A DNA stretch of 23,269 bases. Origin: Acidobacteriota bacterium. Its GTDB lineage: Bacteria; Acidobacteriota; Aminicenantia; Aminicenantales; Aminicenantaceae. The stretch lies in the NCBI GenBank assembly GCA_030609975.1, contig JAUWSR010000012.1, forward strand, positions 1-23,269. Reading direction: 5' to 3'. Under the pieces are notes generated by a model. It was not told the origin of the DNA, made no database searches, and saw only the letters and a list, made by a program, of their open reading frames with translations. Of this stretch, positions 22,252-23,269 are shown one piece after another. Every line of letters begins with the position of its first letter. Within the stretch, counting starts at the first letter, position 1. The position numbers and the translations under genes were made by a program.

Positions 22252-23269
22252 ATTAATATCAAATTCCTGGAACGGGTCCGTGAAGAGGTCCTTCTTTGCG
22301 ATGGCGGGATGGGGACGACGCTTTACAGCAAAGGCATTTTTATCAATTCCTGTTTTGATGAATTGAATTTAATAAGCGCCGACGTGGTTAAGGAGGTTCA
22401 CCGAGAATATATCCAAAGCGGCGCCGAAATCGTGGAGACAAACACATTTGGCGCCAACCGCTGCAAACTCAAAAAATATGGGCTGGAAGACCAAGTCAAG
22501 GCGATAAACCGCGCCGGTGCCCGAATCGCACGTGAGGAATGTGGAGAGGGCGTCTTTGTGGCTGGATCTATCGGCCCCCTGGGAGTGAAGATCGAACCGT
22601 GGGGACCGACATCCATGGAGGAGGCGGAAGAGGCCTTCAAGGAGCAAGCTCAAGCTCTGCTTGAAGGTGGTGTTGATATATTTATCCTGGAAACCTTTTC
22701 GGATCTGAATGAAATCCATCAGGCTATAAAGGCAATTCAGAGGTTGGCTAAAGATGCCGTCATCGTGGCTGAGATGACGATCGAGGAGGATGGAAACAGC
22801 CTTTACGGAACTTCACCGGAAGTATTTGTAAGCCGACTTGAGGACTGGAAATCTCATGTGATCGGCGTAAACTGCAGTGTGGGACCCTCCCATATGCTTG
22901 AATGCATAGAAAAGATGGCGCCGGTTACAGAACTCCCTCTTTCAGCGATGCCCAACGCAGGTGTTCCCAGAGCGGTAGAAGGAAGAAATATCTATTTATG
23001 CTCGCCGGAATATATGGCCGAGTATACCAAACGTTTCATTCTGAATGGCGTAAAAATCGTATGAGGATGCTGTGGAACAACGCCTGCGCATATAAAAGCG
23101 ATGAAAGCCGCTGTCAAGGCGCTCCAGCCTCCCTCTAAAAAAAGTTTCCAATTCACTCCCGTTTTGGAAAAAAAAGAGAAGGAAGCAGGGATACAGCTCC
23201 GGGATAAATCAGACATGGCACGGAAGCTGGCGAAGGGAGATTTTGTTGTGAGCGTTGAAGTCGTTCCTC
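22252..23269 (+). CDS. Bifunctional homocysteine S-methyltransferase/methylenetetrahydrofolate reductase, interrupted by in-frame TGA, 3' end outside window
   Basis: The N-terminal domain transfers a methyl group to homocysteine through a zinc-bound thiolate; a C-terminal MTHFR domain (YitJ-type fusion) begins at DFVVSVEVVP at the window edge. Visible motifs are CDGGMGTTLY near the start, ETNTFGANR, VAGSIGPLG, VNCSVGPSHM with zinc ligand C208, and GCCGTTPAHI with C273 and C274. Two oddities: the only sensible start is ATT 22252, 7 bases after AAGGAG, since upstream is a TGA and the first ATG (22309) would remove the first strand. Also, codon 271 (23062-23064) is TGA where the family has the first Gly of GGCCGTTP. 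Translation ending there would lose both C-terminal zinc cysteines and the MTHFR domain. The frame afterwards is intact and homologous, so the lesion is recent, an artefact, or recoded. Confidence 0.85.

Noticed and set aside
23062..23064. TGA as selenocysteine, or glycine as in the Gracilibacteria code
   Set aside because: TGA is a normal stop in other genes here (for example 3358-3360, 5368-5370 and 10323-10325). The expected residue is Gly rather than a redox Cys, and only a weak 4-bp stem can be drawn just downstream, not a convincing SECIS hairpin.

Overview
This window reads as a moderate-GC chromosomal segment of an uncultured-type Gram-negative (diderm) bacterium. Several products carry lipoprotein or Sec/Tat-type signals. 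There is an FtsX/MacB-like permease plus a decayed relative, sulfatase and M14 peptidase genes, and a strongly catabolic flavour. Together these recall Acidobacteriota/Aminicenantes-type genomes, but that placement is inference from gene content, as there is no rRNA or marker gene here. Standard code is used, with TGA as a normal stop in several genes. No tRNA, rRNA, CRISPR array, prophage or intact transposase was seen.

Layout, left to right. (1) 2-1690: 3' part of an ABC-transporter permease, followed by a 92-bp REP-like palindrome. (2) 1841-2722: exported metallo-beta-lactamase-fold hydrolase. (3) 2815-5370: three tightly overlapping genes: an isopentenyl-diphosphate isomerase-like NUDIX protein lacking the catalytic cysteine, a QueG-like double iron-sulfur protein, and a radical SAM/SPASM enzyme. 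A possible 56-residue ORF overlaps the end of the last one. (4) 5586-7994 (-): large lipoprotein with an internal duplication, divergent from a leucine-dehydrogenase-like gene (8157-9476). The spacer holds a promoter and a strong palindrome. (5) 9606-11843: short M50 protease, relic of a second ABC permease, iron-sulfur flavoprotein-type reductase, DUF1697 protein. (6) 11860-15577 (-): M14 carboxypeptidase, GHKL ATPase, and a decayed nucleotidyltransferase-like relic. (7) 15721-19222 (-): an operon of M29/NicX-like metallo-aminopeptidase, amidohydrolase and MFS transporter, with a good sigma70-type promoter and an inverted repeat at the predicted start. (8) 19462-21277: sulfatase-family gene that has lost its formylglycine motif, plus a SIMPL-domain protein. 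(9) 21551-21940 (-): small lipoprotein. (10) 22252-end: bifunctional homocysteine S-methyltransferase/MTHFR. It starts at an apparent ATT codon, is preceded by competing RNA hairpins, and is interrupted by an in-frame TGA exactly at its zinc-binding motif.

Functionally, the M14 peptidase, the aminopeptidase/amidohydrolase/MFS operon and the leucine dehydrogenase fit a peptide- and amino-acid-degrading lifestyle. The radical SAM trio is the most promising candidate for an uncharacterised biosynthetic pathway. Gene decay recurs: permease relic, nucleotidyltransferase relic, deleted sulfatase and broken metH-like gene.
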